DNA of 64,000 bases from NCBI RefSeq assembly GCF_019649055.1, contig NW_026570316.1:496001-560000 (forward strand). Reading direction: 5' to 3'. The stretch is from Paramacrobiotus metropolitanus. Lineage: Eukaryota; Tardigrada; Eutardigrada; Parachela; Macrobiotidae. This document shows, piece by piece, positions 18,022 to 28,341 of this stretch. The notes under the pieces were generated by a model. It was not told where the DNA came from. It saw only the letters and a program-made list of their open reading frames with translations, and made no database searches. Each line of letters opens with the position of its first letter. Position 1 is the first letter of the stretch. Position numbers and translations under genes: made by a program.

Positions 18022-21000
18022 CTACTCGACTGCGGCGTTCTCTTCGTAGTCATCTTCGCCGTCATCTTCGTCGTCGTCTTCGGTGTCGTCCTCTTCATCG
18101 TCTTCATCGCCCTCGTCTTTGTAGCACCCGTGCAGGGCTGCGAACGTCAAATTGTTCAAAGTAGAAACGTCCAGTTGGCGCAGATCCATGGTCTCCCATG
18201 GCCGAGGAGTATCGGTTGGACGAAGACTGTTCAGCCTGATTTACACCAAAAACTGTCAATTTTTCTCTGAGCCCAAACATATCATATTTTACCACAGCAC
18301 AATAAAATTAATTTCTCTAATTGGTACTGCTTACAATGTCAGAAACTTGCGAATACCGTTCCATTCGTGGTATTCCAGCGTCTCCACCCATCGAGCGTGC
18401 AGTGCGGTGACCTTTTGCAGGACATGCTGACTAACGGCCGGACAGCTGTCGTTGGCGGCGACTAAGAAGCGGCGGCATTCTTCAGCAGCTTCCTCCCGGC
18501 AGCTAGGGATGCTATAAACGTGAATAAGCAACTGGACAGTCCAGTTGCTTATTCACGTTGAAATCACGCTTTCACCGTTTCACATTTCACTTTTCATTTC
18601 ACTTTCATTTCACAATCACGCGGACCCTCGTGTGAAATGTGAAAGTGAAATGAAATGAAACGTGAAATGCGTGAAATGGTGAAATCGCTTGAAATGCATT
18701 AAAAGCGGACGAAATTAGAGCGATTCACAATATTTCTTGCAATGAAAATGTTCACTCCGTTGAATGTTTTGTGTAACCGCTTCTAATTGGATTCCCTGCA
18801 TTAGGCAGCACTGCGCGTAAGCATTAATCTTGCAACTGGAAGAGAAGAAAACGTTTCTCGTACGCTTTTATTGCAGGTAGTTTCAGAATTCCGAGATCTC
18901 AATTCATAGGTAGCCAAAACGCAATAAGATTTCCGTACGCTACTGCGCTGTTTTCTTGAACAGAACTGAGAAATGAACACTTTTACTGTACGCCTTGTTC
19001 TTATAAGAGCGTATACCGATTACCATTTTCAAACTTCTGCTCATATTTTAGTTTTAAACAGTTTTATCTTATTTTGTACTACAAATAAAAGCAAGTTGCA
19101 AAATCTTTTGGCGCTTACTGTTTGGTCTGTACTGAATAATAAATTTAGCAATCCACTTACAACGAATTTTTTTGAAATTTGAACTTTTACTAGTACTGTA
19201 CAGTTGCAATATTAATGTTTTAACTGCTTTCGGCTGTTTTCCAGCTCTAAAAAAATGCCAAAATAATCAGTTTAAAATTAATTTTTTATTTCACGTTTCA
19301 TTTCATTTCACTTCATTTCACTTTCATTTCACTTCTTTTCACAAACGGGTCTAAGCCTCGTGAATTTCAACCCTAACTGGACTTGCCCTTTAACTCGGTT
19401 TACCAAAAGTCAAAGTTTCTGAATTACCTAGACATCTGATCTTATTAATTTGTTTTACCTGAGTCGAGTGCTCAAGTCGAATTACTGTATTAAAACCTGA
19501 AGTCGACGTCATGGCGAGCCGAAAGCGATAGTAGAATCTTACTTTCAAACACCAAGTCGACACCATCGACTTGGCTGGAAAGAATAAGTTCAAATTATTG
19601 ACGTGACTTTTCTCCCAGGTTTTATTCGATTAACTCAAAGCCTCAAGTTATTAATTAGACACTCGACTTCGCCAAGTATTTGGCAACCCTACCCGCTGCG
19701 AAACCGGAGAACCGGAATGGTCACACCCAAGTCGACAAATGACCGTTTGCGCTCAGGCCGCAGCATCTCCGGGACCGGTCGGTCCCCACCGGTGCATTCG
19801 TACAGCAGCTGGTTTGCGGATTCGGTGATCGCTTGCGAAGCCATGTAGTTGATCAAAACCAGCTCGTCACACACGCTCATCACCTCGTCCCACGTCGCCT
19901 GGTTCATTTCGAGCATTTCTTGCCGGATTGTGACGAACACTACCGGTTGCATTGGATACGCAGCCACATCATAGCCGTTCTTTACTATGATTCTGCACAC
20001 ACGAATTCCCTTGGCAGCCAGTACAGTACTGGCAGCGTACATTATTTCCTGCAGTTCGCGAAAAGGTGAATTGTTCTGGCCGTCGTCAATAATCACTAGC
20101 GTTGTAATGTCCTGGCTAATGGCGCGGTCCACCGTGGCCAAGAGCTTGTATTTATGGCAGTCGGATTCAATGGAAAATTCCTGAATATACGGCTTCTTCG
20201 GCCACATCTCCATCATATCCAGGATGACCAGCCGCTTGTCCGTGTATTTTCCCACAATCTCCCTCCACAACGCGCAGACTCTGGTCAAAGCAGTAAACAA
20301 AATGAAACACAACCACAGCTGTACGCTACCGCATACAGCAGTTCTGTAGAACGCTTTCTGATCTATAAAGAACAGCCGTCTTTGTCAGATGGAAAGAAGG
20401 ACGAACGTGAACTTGCCTGGAGAAGCGTTGCTGGCTCTCTGCATCCACATCCCCCAAAAGACACTCCAAAATCGGAGATGGCAGTCCATTAATGGATATT
20501 TCGTTCACATTAATGGTATTGTCATCGAAGGAGCCTTTGAGAAAGGTGGTTTTTGATGCACATAATATCATATGAATAAAATAACGGAGTAATTTAAATA
20601 CTGTGGAGTGTGGACAAACAGGTTACAGTTAAGTTGGAAATAAAAAAAATTCAAATGTACAGATACAATTAACTCGTACTAATTTTATGGTTTACAGTAT
20701 TCATGGAAAACATCCGAAACAATAGTACTGCAAGTAGGGTCATCCCACCCAGATTTTTGAAGTGAAAATGATGAGACTGTGATTTTCACTTCAAATCACA
20801 GTCTCATCAACGTGAGGTGATGAGCGCGAGGTGATGAGATCTAGATTGGTGGAACGAAGAGAACATATAGACAATTTTAGCCGAGTACCTTAAGCATTCA
20901 AATATGAAATGCGCATCGTCATTTTTTGAAAACAAGAGTCTGTTACCAGCCACACAGCCCCGTGTGAGCTATTTTAAGATACAGCCTGGCGTAAACAAGA

Positions 21001-23286
21001 TCGTTAGCCACAAAGAGAACTGAGAGAATATCATTTAATTCTATATTTGGGCATATGTTGATAAGACCTGAACTGACAGATTTCCCGTCTTCTCTGCATC
21101 TCTTGTTATGTCGTGTTAATGTTGTTATTGAGTGATCTAAGGCTTTGAAAGTTTCCAGAAGTTTCTTAATGTGGATGTTTACCCGAATGTGGCTATATAA
21201 GCGCCAAGCTTGCAGATGCTAGATGGTCCACTCTGGTTTAGTCCACTGGAAGTCATCTAGCAGTCACTTGAATTGTGTTTCGTAAATAAAGTCATAAAAT
21301 CCATGTCGGAATTTCTACGTTAAACTTAGCTACGTACAGTGCCAGGGGCAGCACATAACGTTAGTGGAGTTTATAACGTAACAAGTCACACGTAAGAAAT
21401 TTTTAAACAAGAAAATCGAATGGACTGTGGTTGAAGCGGTGTAGCGTACGGTAACAGAATACTCAAATCCACGCTTCTACAGAGTAAATTTCCCATTCTG
21501 CAGCGTTGGCTTGATTTAGAAAGGAGGAAGAGTTTGGAAGAAGAAAAGTTTAAAGTAAGCGGCATAGCGGAAGCAATATAAATTTTTACGTTTAAACACC
21601 TATTTTAGGGGCAATCCCTTCCCAATCCCACCACTTCATCAAATCACATTATCACGGCCACAATTCTTCGGTATAAAAACATGAAATCGCGTGATTGCGA
21701 TAGCGTGTGATGACCACCACAGGTCCACAACGGCAAATACTCACTGTGCATTCTGAATGCACAGCGAGTATTTGCAGTTGTGGTGGTCATCGATTTCCAT
21801 AAACTGTCGATTTCGCTCCATTGTAACAACAGGCTCAACAGCCTATCTGACTGCTACTCTAGGGGCGGCGATCAGCCTTTAACAACTAGCATGCGGCTGT
21901 TGGGATGAAAATTGGAGCGGCCGGACCGTTGCCGGGCAACGGTACCGCCGAGGACGCTCTTGACTGAGTTAACACAATTACTCAGGTGACTCCTCCGATG
22001 AGAAATTTAGATTGACACATGTTCGGGCAAACGCAACAACGTAAATTACGCCAAGTTTAATGACAAGGCTTCCAAAGAAACGGAGCAAGGTTTTTTTGGT
22101 GCAAGAAATCAGGCAAGAAGGTACAAGCGGTAGCAAGCGAGTGTAAGACTGAATTCTAGAAATGTTAGAAAAGGACAGCTAGTCGGTAAAATCGACGGAA
22201 GTCCATAACCCGATGAAATATTGAATGATAACTGTGTGCTCTTATCAGTCACACAATTACTACCGTTTCAATATGTTACACGTTTTATGCTATATGTTAT
22301 ATGCTATACGTATTATAATTTCATGCCCTGTTAATTCGCTACCCAAATCAATTCCGACACGCATGTAACCTACCTGCATAATGACCATCGTTCAACGCTC
22401 CTGGAAATGATTCGACGATATTCGCTGCATAGTGTTGAAGGTACCTGCTGCAGGCTTCCTTCAAGGCATCCTCATTCCAGGACATTCGGCGCCCGGCTGT
22501 GTCATTGTGGATTTCCACACAAACAAAAGTCAGAGTGTCCAGTCCTACGCGCACAAACACACGACAACCCACGTACACCCCATATCCGGCCTCTTTGTCT
22601 CCAGCTGGCACCCCAAGAGGCGACCCAACGGAGTAAAAATCCGTAGAATTCCCGAAAATAACGAACCGCGATTCACCAGTCATGTCCTCCCGGTCACCCT
22701 GGCCCAGAGTGAACTGGCATGTCGGGCCGACGAATGCCGGCATGCTGTCCACGTTGTTCAGAGCGCCCGCTGCGGGTAAGGCGATGACGTGTTTGACGAA
22801 CGTCAAACCGTCAGTGCGTGCAAAAAAGTTCTGCCCATCACCGGGCACGGGTAGGCGTTCCGCAAACTGGCCGCGATGCACGAAGCGACAGGCCATAGAC
22901 TTCCTAGCTTTCTTAACAGGATTGTTCTCATCCAGGCGTACAGCTAAGAAGTGGACATCCCACTCCATAATAACGGTGGCGGGACGGAAAATCATCGGTC
23001 CACCGTACTTGTCCCGCAGTGCCACATTTAGGCAGCGGTCGACATAATGGTCCAAAAAAGCAACAAACGGGAAATGATGCGGCCATAGATGGCTGGAGTG
23101 AATCCATTCGGCCTGCACTGTGCTGGCATCGAAGTCGACGAAGAAGTGTTCTCCATTAACATCCTGGACGTACCCCAACCACCACTGGCCGTCCGCACGA
23201 TTTACCAGCACCGTGTTGCCGTAGTTGATTTCCCGCGCACCCGACCACAACTCGCGAAAATACCGCGGTGTTCCCATTATACCCAT
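18022..23286 (-). CDS. F-box-2: Tudor-like/F-box paralogue, interrupted by a hAT-type insertion
   Basis: Minus strand paralogue of F-box-1 with the same four-exon plan: exon 1 23286-22374 (or donor at 22386, same phase), exon 2 20534-20417, exon 3 20280-19692 continued at 18495-18335, exon 4 18235-18022. Phases match F-box-1 throughout. Exon 1 has VLVNRADGQWWLGYVQDVNG and AEWIHSSHLWPHHF; exons 2-3 give the F-box (LPSPILECLLGDVD, RVCALWREIV); exon 4 has PRPWETMDLRQLDVSTLNNL and an acidic tail. Exon 3 is split by a 1.19-kb element at 18504-19691. Removing the element and one target copy leaves an intact frame through VLRF...AAEECRRFLVAAND. As it stands, translation would stop a few codons into the insert unless the element is spliced out. 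The exon 2 acceptor (CTCAAAG) is weak. Intron 1 is about 1.8 kb against 0.3 kb in F-box-1, enlarged by repeats. Confidence 0.68.
18504..19691. mobile_element. Non-autonomous hAT-type element, about 1188 bp, 8-bp target duplication
   Basis: The element starts TAGGGATGC and ends GCAACCCTA, so its ends are short inverted repeats (TAGGGATGC versus TAGGGTTGC). It is flanked by CCGGCAGC at 18496-18503 and CCCGCTGC at 19692-19699, an imperfect 8-bp target duplication (6 of 8), the size made by hAT transposases. Deleting the element plus one copy restores F-box-2 exon 3 exactly in frame with its paralogue. Inside are a 43-nt near-perfect palindrome (18517-18559), a second imperfect palindrome of GTGAAAT-type words at about 18560-18690, and more such words at 19283-19343. 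There is no transposase frame, so movement would need one in trans. Confidence 0.82.
18517..18559. repeat. 21-bp perfect palindromic arms with 1-nt centre
   Basis: The arm beginning AACGTGAATAAGCAACTGGA is followed by one A and then its exact reverse complement. A palindrome with almost no loop is prone to cruciform extrusion and is usually lost during cloning, so its presence supports a real foldback end rather than an assembly artefact, but it is also a place where assemblies fail. Confidence 0.9.
20757..20808. repeat. Two interlocked palindromes in F-box-2 intron 1
   Basis: Arm A (TTGAAGTGAAAAT, 20757-20769) pairs with 20782-20794. Arm B (GATGAGACTGTGATTT, 20770-20785) pairs with 20793-20808. 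The order is A, B, A', B', with the arms overlapping by a few bases, so only one hairpin can form fully at a time, or both partly as a pseudoknot. Confidence 0.8.
21105..21350 (+). other. Possible solo LTR or Pol II unit: TATA box and poly(A) signal
   Basis: Within F-box-2 intron 1, a TATA-like GGCTATATAAGCGCC (about 21192) is followed about 100 bp later by AATAAAGTCATAAAATCC. This short promoter-to-poly(A) spacing is typical of an LTR. I cannot fix clean ends or a second copy, so the call rests on those two signals alone. Confidence 0.3.
21709..21792. repeat. Imperfect 40-bp hairpin in F-box-2 intron 1
   Basis: GATGACCACCACA at 21709 onward and TGTGGTGGTCATC ending at 21792 are reverse complements, and the pairing continues inward through CAAATACTC(A/G)CTGTGCATTC around a tiny loop. 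One arm has a short insertion (GGTCCACAACG-like). It is probably the end of another miniature element that enlarged this intron. Confidence 0.7.
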
Positions 23287-23983
23287 GTTGCTGCGAAAAA
23301 AGCGAAGAGTTTACATCCACACCAAGCAGCAGCAGTACCAGAGAATTTAGCACCCTACCTGCAGAAGGAGAGCGCACCCAGAACAGTAGTGTATATCTAT
23401 ACGGACTACCTGTACTCCAGAACACTATAACTACCTACTCGCAACTTACTCATTAAAAATAGAACCATTGGTAAAGCAAGTGCAAACAAGGACAGGCAAA
23501 TGTGGTATTAAATCAGAAACCAATTACTGCAAGACGACTAAACGAAGGAAGACTTTATTTAGACTGTTGCTATTCTTGGGAACAAATTTCTACTGACGGG
23601 TTTTCCGAAAATATTAATTTTGATCGAACGATAATCGAACACGTCTGAATTAAGCAAGTAGCTGCCTCTCGCTAAGGTTTTGCACAGCCTTTGTACTGTG
23701 TCGTATGTAATCCTCCAGTTAACTATAACGGGTTGCGGAAGTGCCTTGCGCCGTGTTATCGCTGGCGAACACAGAGCCTTCATAGCTTACTTGTATCGGA
23801 GACCTGTTGATCTGAAAGGGGTGGTTGGGCTCGTAACTTTTCAGGTTTGTGGGAGGCCAGTTGGCAGTCGCTCGTGGCTTTGTGCATTTTTCGAACATTT
23901 GTTCGGATTGGTTTGGAGGCGGCTTATCACAGTTCAAAACTACTGACTGCGAGGGCTGAATTTTTGCAAACGCAGATAACAAC
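23287..23983. other. Intergenic between F-box-2 and the LTR element
   Basis: An acceptor (TTTTTTCGCAG) immediately above the F-box-2 start suggests an upstream non-coding exon somewhere here. Minus-strand frame 23982-23719 reads PPPNQSEQMFEKC but has no other support. Nothing else was recognised. Confidence 0.35.
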
Positions 23984-24416
23984 TGTTACGGCCGTGGTGT
24001 TGACAAGTGGACGGCGGCTATCGTGGTTTGATTAATTGCCAATGTGCATGGTCTGCGTGCTCGTTAGTACGAGTATTAATTATGACCATATGTGTGTGCA
24101 GATATTTATATCTTTACCGTATCGTTCCTTATCTCTGTAAGATCGCTGACTGCTGGTCAAGTGGAATAATGAGGAGGCAGGATGAATGTGGCCTGCAGAT
24201 GTGGTTAATGAAACACAGTGATGGGATTGGTGCATGTGTTTTTCTAGCTTTGTGGCTGGTGCGAATATGAGCATATGATGTGGTATATAAGTTGATGCAA
24301 CTGTGGGAAGGCGGCACAGTTGTCGGAGTGCAGCTGTCATGATGTGGAATAAAGTTTAAGCTTTTTCCCTTAGTGTACGTTACGGTGGTAGACGTAGTAC
24401 ATTAAGGGTTATATCA
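23984..24416 (+). repeat. 5' LTR
   Basis: 433 bp, TG...CA. It contains a TATA-like GTGGTATATAAGTTG near 24278 and a poly(A) signal (GGAATAAAG) near 24345, consistent with promoter and R/U5 layout. Preceded by CAAC. Confidence 0.9.
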
Positions 24417-24434
24417 TTGGTGCCGAAACCGTGC

Positions 24435-24890
24435 TATATTGTTGGAATATTGGGATAATATCCGACAATATAACGGGTGAGGGGGAAAAGGTCATCGTTG
24501 GGGAAACGGTGAGCCGTGGAGTTTAATATTGTTGGTATATTGGGATAATATCTGACAATATAACTGGAGGAGAAGGAGGTCACCGTTGTGGGAACGGTGG
24601 GCCGAGTTGCTGGATATTGTTGAGATATTGGGAAATATCTAACAATATAGCGGAAGGAGAAAATCAGCGCTGTGGGAACGGGTAGCCGTGCTGTTGGACA
24701 TTGTTGGGATATTGGGATAATATCCGACAACATAAGAACAGGCCATACCTGTGGAAACGTGAACCGTGTTTTGGATATTGTTGAGATATTGGGATAATAT
24801 CCGACAATATAGGAAGTGGTCACCGCTTGGAAACGGTGAGCCGTGGGGTTTAAAATTGTTGGAATATTAGGCATATACCTCCGACAATAG
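24435..24890 (+). repeat. Array of six hairpin units in the LTR-element leader
   Basis: Six units start at about 24435, 24524, 24614, 24698, 24774 and 24852, spaced 76-90 bp. Each has a left arm ATATTGTTGGAATATT or a variant, a short GGGAT-type loop, and a right arm AATATCCGACAATAT or a variant, so each folds into a stem of about 15 bp. Between hairpins lies a second shared motif (GGAAACGGTGAGCCGTG and variants). The last unit ends one base before the gag start codon and is the most diverged. The array fills almost the whole leader. Confidence 0.9.
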
Positions 24891-24891
24891 A

Positions 24892-25860
24892 ATGGGCGAC
24901 AAGGATAATGTTACCGCTGTGGGAGCAGCCGGTGTGAAATATACCGTGAATGTAAACTCTCGCCAGTTAGCGAAGGAGTTTACTGATCTGAAATTGGCCA
25001 GTGACACCAAGCCACCGTTGTTTAGCGGGGAAGCTAAAGAAGTGGTGGAGGAATGGTGCCGGCAATTTCAGCGCATAGGTAATGCACTTGAGTGGACGGA
25101 TGCTGTCTTGCTGAAGCAGGCGCCGATATACCTGCGTGCATTTGCAGCCAACTGGTATGATAGGGAGACCAGTGACGGAGCGAGGATTCCATGGGCTGAC
25201 TGGGCGGCATTTAAAACGGCATTAATTGCCCGATTTCGTCCTAAGGACATGATTCAGCGTTACAAGCGTGAGATGCGACGCCGGAAACAATTGCCGGATG
25301 AGGACGTAAGTACGTATTTCAACGAGAAAGTTTCGAAATGTTACCTTGCTAATCCGAAAATGGACGATGCGGATGTTATCGAACATTTGAAAGATGGATT
25401 ACTTGAATCGTACTACGGTTATGTGGTGCTTTCTCAAGCGACTACGCCTACGGAGTTTTACGCTGATTTGGTGCTTGCACAAACTGCTGTGAAGCGCAGT
25501 AAGCGTAAGGAGAATAAGTACGTCACTGGGCCGGTGGCGTCTGATGAAGAAGAATGGGAAGAACATGAGCACCACCGCAAATATTACGGGCAGCGGGATG
25601 ATCGTCAAGAGGATGAAGACAGTACTGATATGCGCGGGAGCGACAGGTCGGTGATGCGGGTGATGACGATAGTGCTAGTGCATGCAGCGACGACGCGGTT
25701 GAGGACAACAGCGTTGTGCACAGTGGCGGCGCCGGTGCGGGCAGCACTGTGTATAATGCCGGCGGCCGGGATGAGCCGGGTGGCAGGACAAAGGACAACG
25801 GAAAACGGGGTTCAAAGTTTACGGAAGGTTAGCACAACGCGGTGCGAGGTCGTGCTATAA
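24892..25860 (+). CDS. Gag-like protein, frame broken before the zinc knuckle
   Basis: The 322-codon frame starts at an ATG directly after the last leader hairpin. Residues of roughly 40-200 fit the retrotransposon Gag capsid domain of Ty3/gypsy elements: PPLFSGEAKEVVEEWCRQF, then a Trp-rich helix pair with AANWYDRET and WADWAAFKTALIARF, then DVSTYFNEKVSKC and HLKDGLLESYYG. A CX2CX4HX4C zinc knuckle lies at 25853-25894, but one frame over; the acidic linker before it also reads better in a shifted frame. So this copy has at least one frame change between capsid and knuckle, natural or from sequencing. The knuckle frame stops soon afterwards. Confidence 0.85.
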   Translation: MGDKDNVTAVGAAGVKYTVNVNSRQLAKEFTDLKLASDTKPPLFSGEAKEVVEEWCRQFQRIGNALEWTDAVLLKQAPIYLRAFAANWYDRETSDGARIPWADWAAFKTALIARFRPKDMIQRYKREMRRRKQLPDEDVSTYFNEKVSKCYLANPKMDDADVIEHLKDGLLESYYGYVVLSQATTPTEFYADLVLAQTAVKRSKRKENKYVTGPVASDEEEWEEHEHHRKYYGQRDDRQEDEDSTDMRGSDRSVMRVMTIVLVHAATTRLRTTALCTVAAPVRAALCIMPAAGMSRVAGQRTTENGVQSLRKVSTTRCEVVL

Positions 25861-26133
25861 GTGTGGTGGCGTTGGACATTTGATGGCCCAATGCACGAAC
25901 AATAAGCCGCAGGTGAATTAAAAGCGGTGGAGGAAGATGTGTGCACAGAACAATAATAGGTTAATAATCGAGGCAGTGTAGTCGGGTTGGCTAATGTGCC
26001 CATTATTTAATTGGATTCCGTGCAGTTAATTAAGGATCAGCGCAATATCGTTCTCCGGATGGCCGTGATCTTGATGGTGCATTCAGATCAGCTGACCTAT
26101 TCTTCGGGACGAAGAATCTAAGCGGAGGGTAAT

Positions 26134-26570
26134 GTTACGGCCGTGGTGTTGACAAGTGGACGGCGGCTATCGTGGTTTGATTAATTGCCAATGTGCATGG
26201 TCTGCGTGCTCGTTAGTACGAGTATTAATTATGACCATATGTGTGTGCAGATATTTATATCTTTACCGTATCGTTCCTTATCTCTGTAAGATCGCTGACT
26301 GCTGGTCAAGTGGGAATAATGAGGAGGCAGGATGAATGTGGCCTGCAGATGTGGTTAATGTGAAACACAGTGATGGGATTGGTGCATGTGTTTTTCTAGC
26401 TTTGTGGCTGGGTGCGAATATGAGCATATGATGTGGTATATAAGTTGATGCAACTGTGGGAAGGCGGCACAGTTGTCGGGAGTGCAGCTGTCATGATGTG
26501 GAATAAAAGTTAAGCTTTTTCCCTTAGTGTACGTTACGGTGGTAGACGTAGTACATTAAGGGTTATATCA
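26134..26570 (+). repeat. 3' LTR
   Basis: 437 bp copy of the 5' LTR. The visible differences are nearly all insertions of one or two bases, several in G or A runs (GTGGGAATAATG for GTGGAATAATG, GCTGGGTGCG for GCTGGTGCG, TCGGGAGTG for TCGGAGTG). Followed by CAAC. Confidence 0.9.
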
Positions 26571-28341
26571 CAACAGTAACACGTAGTGACGTAGGTGCTT
26601 ATGAAGGGTTGCAATACAGAACTCACTCTAACTTTGTGCGAGATGATACAGCATTGCAAAGGCAACTTCTTGTTGCCCCGATAAAAGGAGGCTTGATGGT
26701 TTGTCGGTGACCGCCTGTGAAGGGAGACTAAGTGAACTTACCATTAATTAGTGAACTGCAGAAAAATCATACTACATACGAACATGTTGATCAATACTGG
26801 CACCAGGTGCCGGCACGCCACACGCACGATCGTCAAAGTGTACCCCCATTTTTGATCAGCTGAAAAGTCATCATGGAAAAAATAGCAAGGGCACGAGCAA
26901 GACGAAGTGCATGGATGACTTCCGACATACTCAGAAGTCTAGAAAAGTGTCAGAATTTCAGAATTCATACAAGTATCGCATTCTGCTATTTTCTGATTCA
27001 GCTAACACCAATGAAATGCATTTCTTCACAACCGACCTCTTTTGTTCGGCTACTATAGTATGCACAATGCATTATACACAGAATACAACTATTGGCATGC
27101 GATTATGGATTTCCGGCAATACGTATTGCCGGAAACCCAAGCTCATGTCACAAAGAAGTAACCACTATAACCGTGAAATCCCAAAAGGGATGACTCGAGT
27201 CACGAGCCACATGAAATACTACATACAACGCGCTGCGCCACACTGTTTGGGAAATCACAAAATGATTTTCAAACAACGTATTGTATTGCCATATAAGTAG
27301 TTACTGTACGTCCTGTATTATGCTGCAATTGCAGTACTACTGCAGATTTTATTAGCTAAAGTTTTTAGATCTAACTGTTATTACTGAAATGTGAAGCGAT
27401 ACTGTTGTTAAACAAGAAAGGCTACGCACTCGAACTTCGGCAATGCCAGTGCATTTTTGTTATAGAACGCCAGCGCAGCCATCACACTATAATCTGCACG
27501 ACTGGTTATTGTACGAGATTTCTGCGTTAACCCTTATAGTGGACCTGTTTATGAAACGGGCGTGCCTTTGCCCTTTGAGCACTGGAAACAGTGACGTAAA
27601 CTGCAGAGTTGCTAACGGGCGCACAGTGATCCTATTTCTTGCAAGATGGGTGCGCATCGGTGCAAAATTTCTCAACTAGAGTAGGACATTTATATAAATG
27701 AGCTGGATATGTTGCTCTGAATTTTTCATCATTTCAGAAAGGCGTATACGGTATACCTCAGCGATTTGCAGATAAAGTATACTATATTCACTACGGTACC
27801 AACGTGTTTCTTGTGCTTTCTAGACTGCATAAGCATGTAATACCATCGGCACCGCGCACGCTGTTGTGCAAATCAAGGTTAAGCACCAAAACTACCTGCT
27901 TTATGCAGGATCATAAGCGAAACTTCATAAACAGGGGACGTGAATTGCACCCGTGACCATCTGTCTCGTTACCGCTCCGCATCGTGTCTAATGCTAATAA
28001 TGCATACATTGTGCCTAAGCTGCTTAGATGCTGACACTTATATTTAACCCAAACTACGTCCGGTATCGAAAAAGAAAATATTTCTATGGGACATGGACGA
28101 TATATTTCTGCAAAGACAGCGGATAAAGTTTCATTTGGCTTAGACCGCATCACGAGCGGAACACCGGTAATACTGTAGGTCTACAGTACTGCTTTTTGTG
28201 ATCAGTACCGGCGTTTTCGATCGTTTTACCGACCGGCACGCGCCAACGTTTCCAAACCGCTTTTTTGAGAAATCATTCGATCAAAAATGCCATAATTTAT
28301 TAACATAACGTTTGTTAAATTACTTAGCTAATTACTGCATA
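26571..28341. other. Intergenic, no gene seen
   Basis: Short unlinked frames only. The 3' end is the presumed promoter region of SLC46-B. I found no tRNA, clear repeat or splice-consistent exon. Confidence 0.45.

Larger units (their letters stand above)
23984..26570 (+). mobile_element. Gag-only LTR retrotransposon, Ty3/gypsy type
   Basis: Two near-identical LTRs (23984-24416 and 26134-26570) begin TGTTACGG and end TTATATCA, and the element is flanked by a 4-bp CAAC duplication. A primer-binding-site-like TTGGTGCCGAAACCG follows the 5' LTR, and a purine-rich AAGCGGAGGGTAA precedes the 3' LTR. The 1.7-kb interior holds only a gag-type frame; there is no protease, reverse transcriptase, RNase H or integrase. 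The element would need enzymes from another copy. The LTRs differ by a handful of small indels, so insertion looks recent. Confidence 0.9.

Noticed and set aside
24435-24890. Regularly spaced repeats resembling a CRISPR array
   Set aside because: Spacers are themselves similar, the genome is eukaryotic, and the array lies between an LTR and gag.
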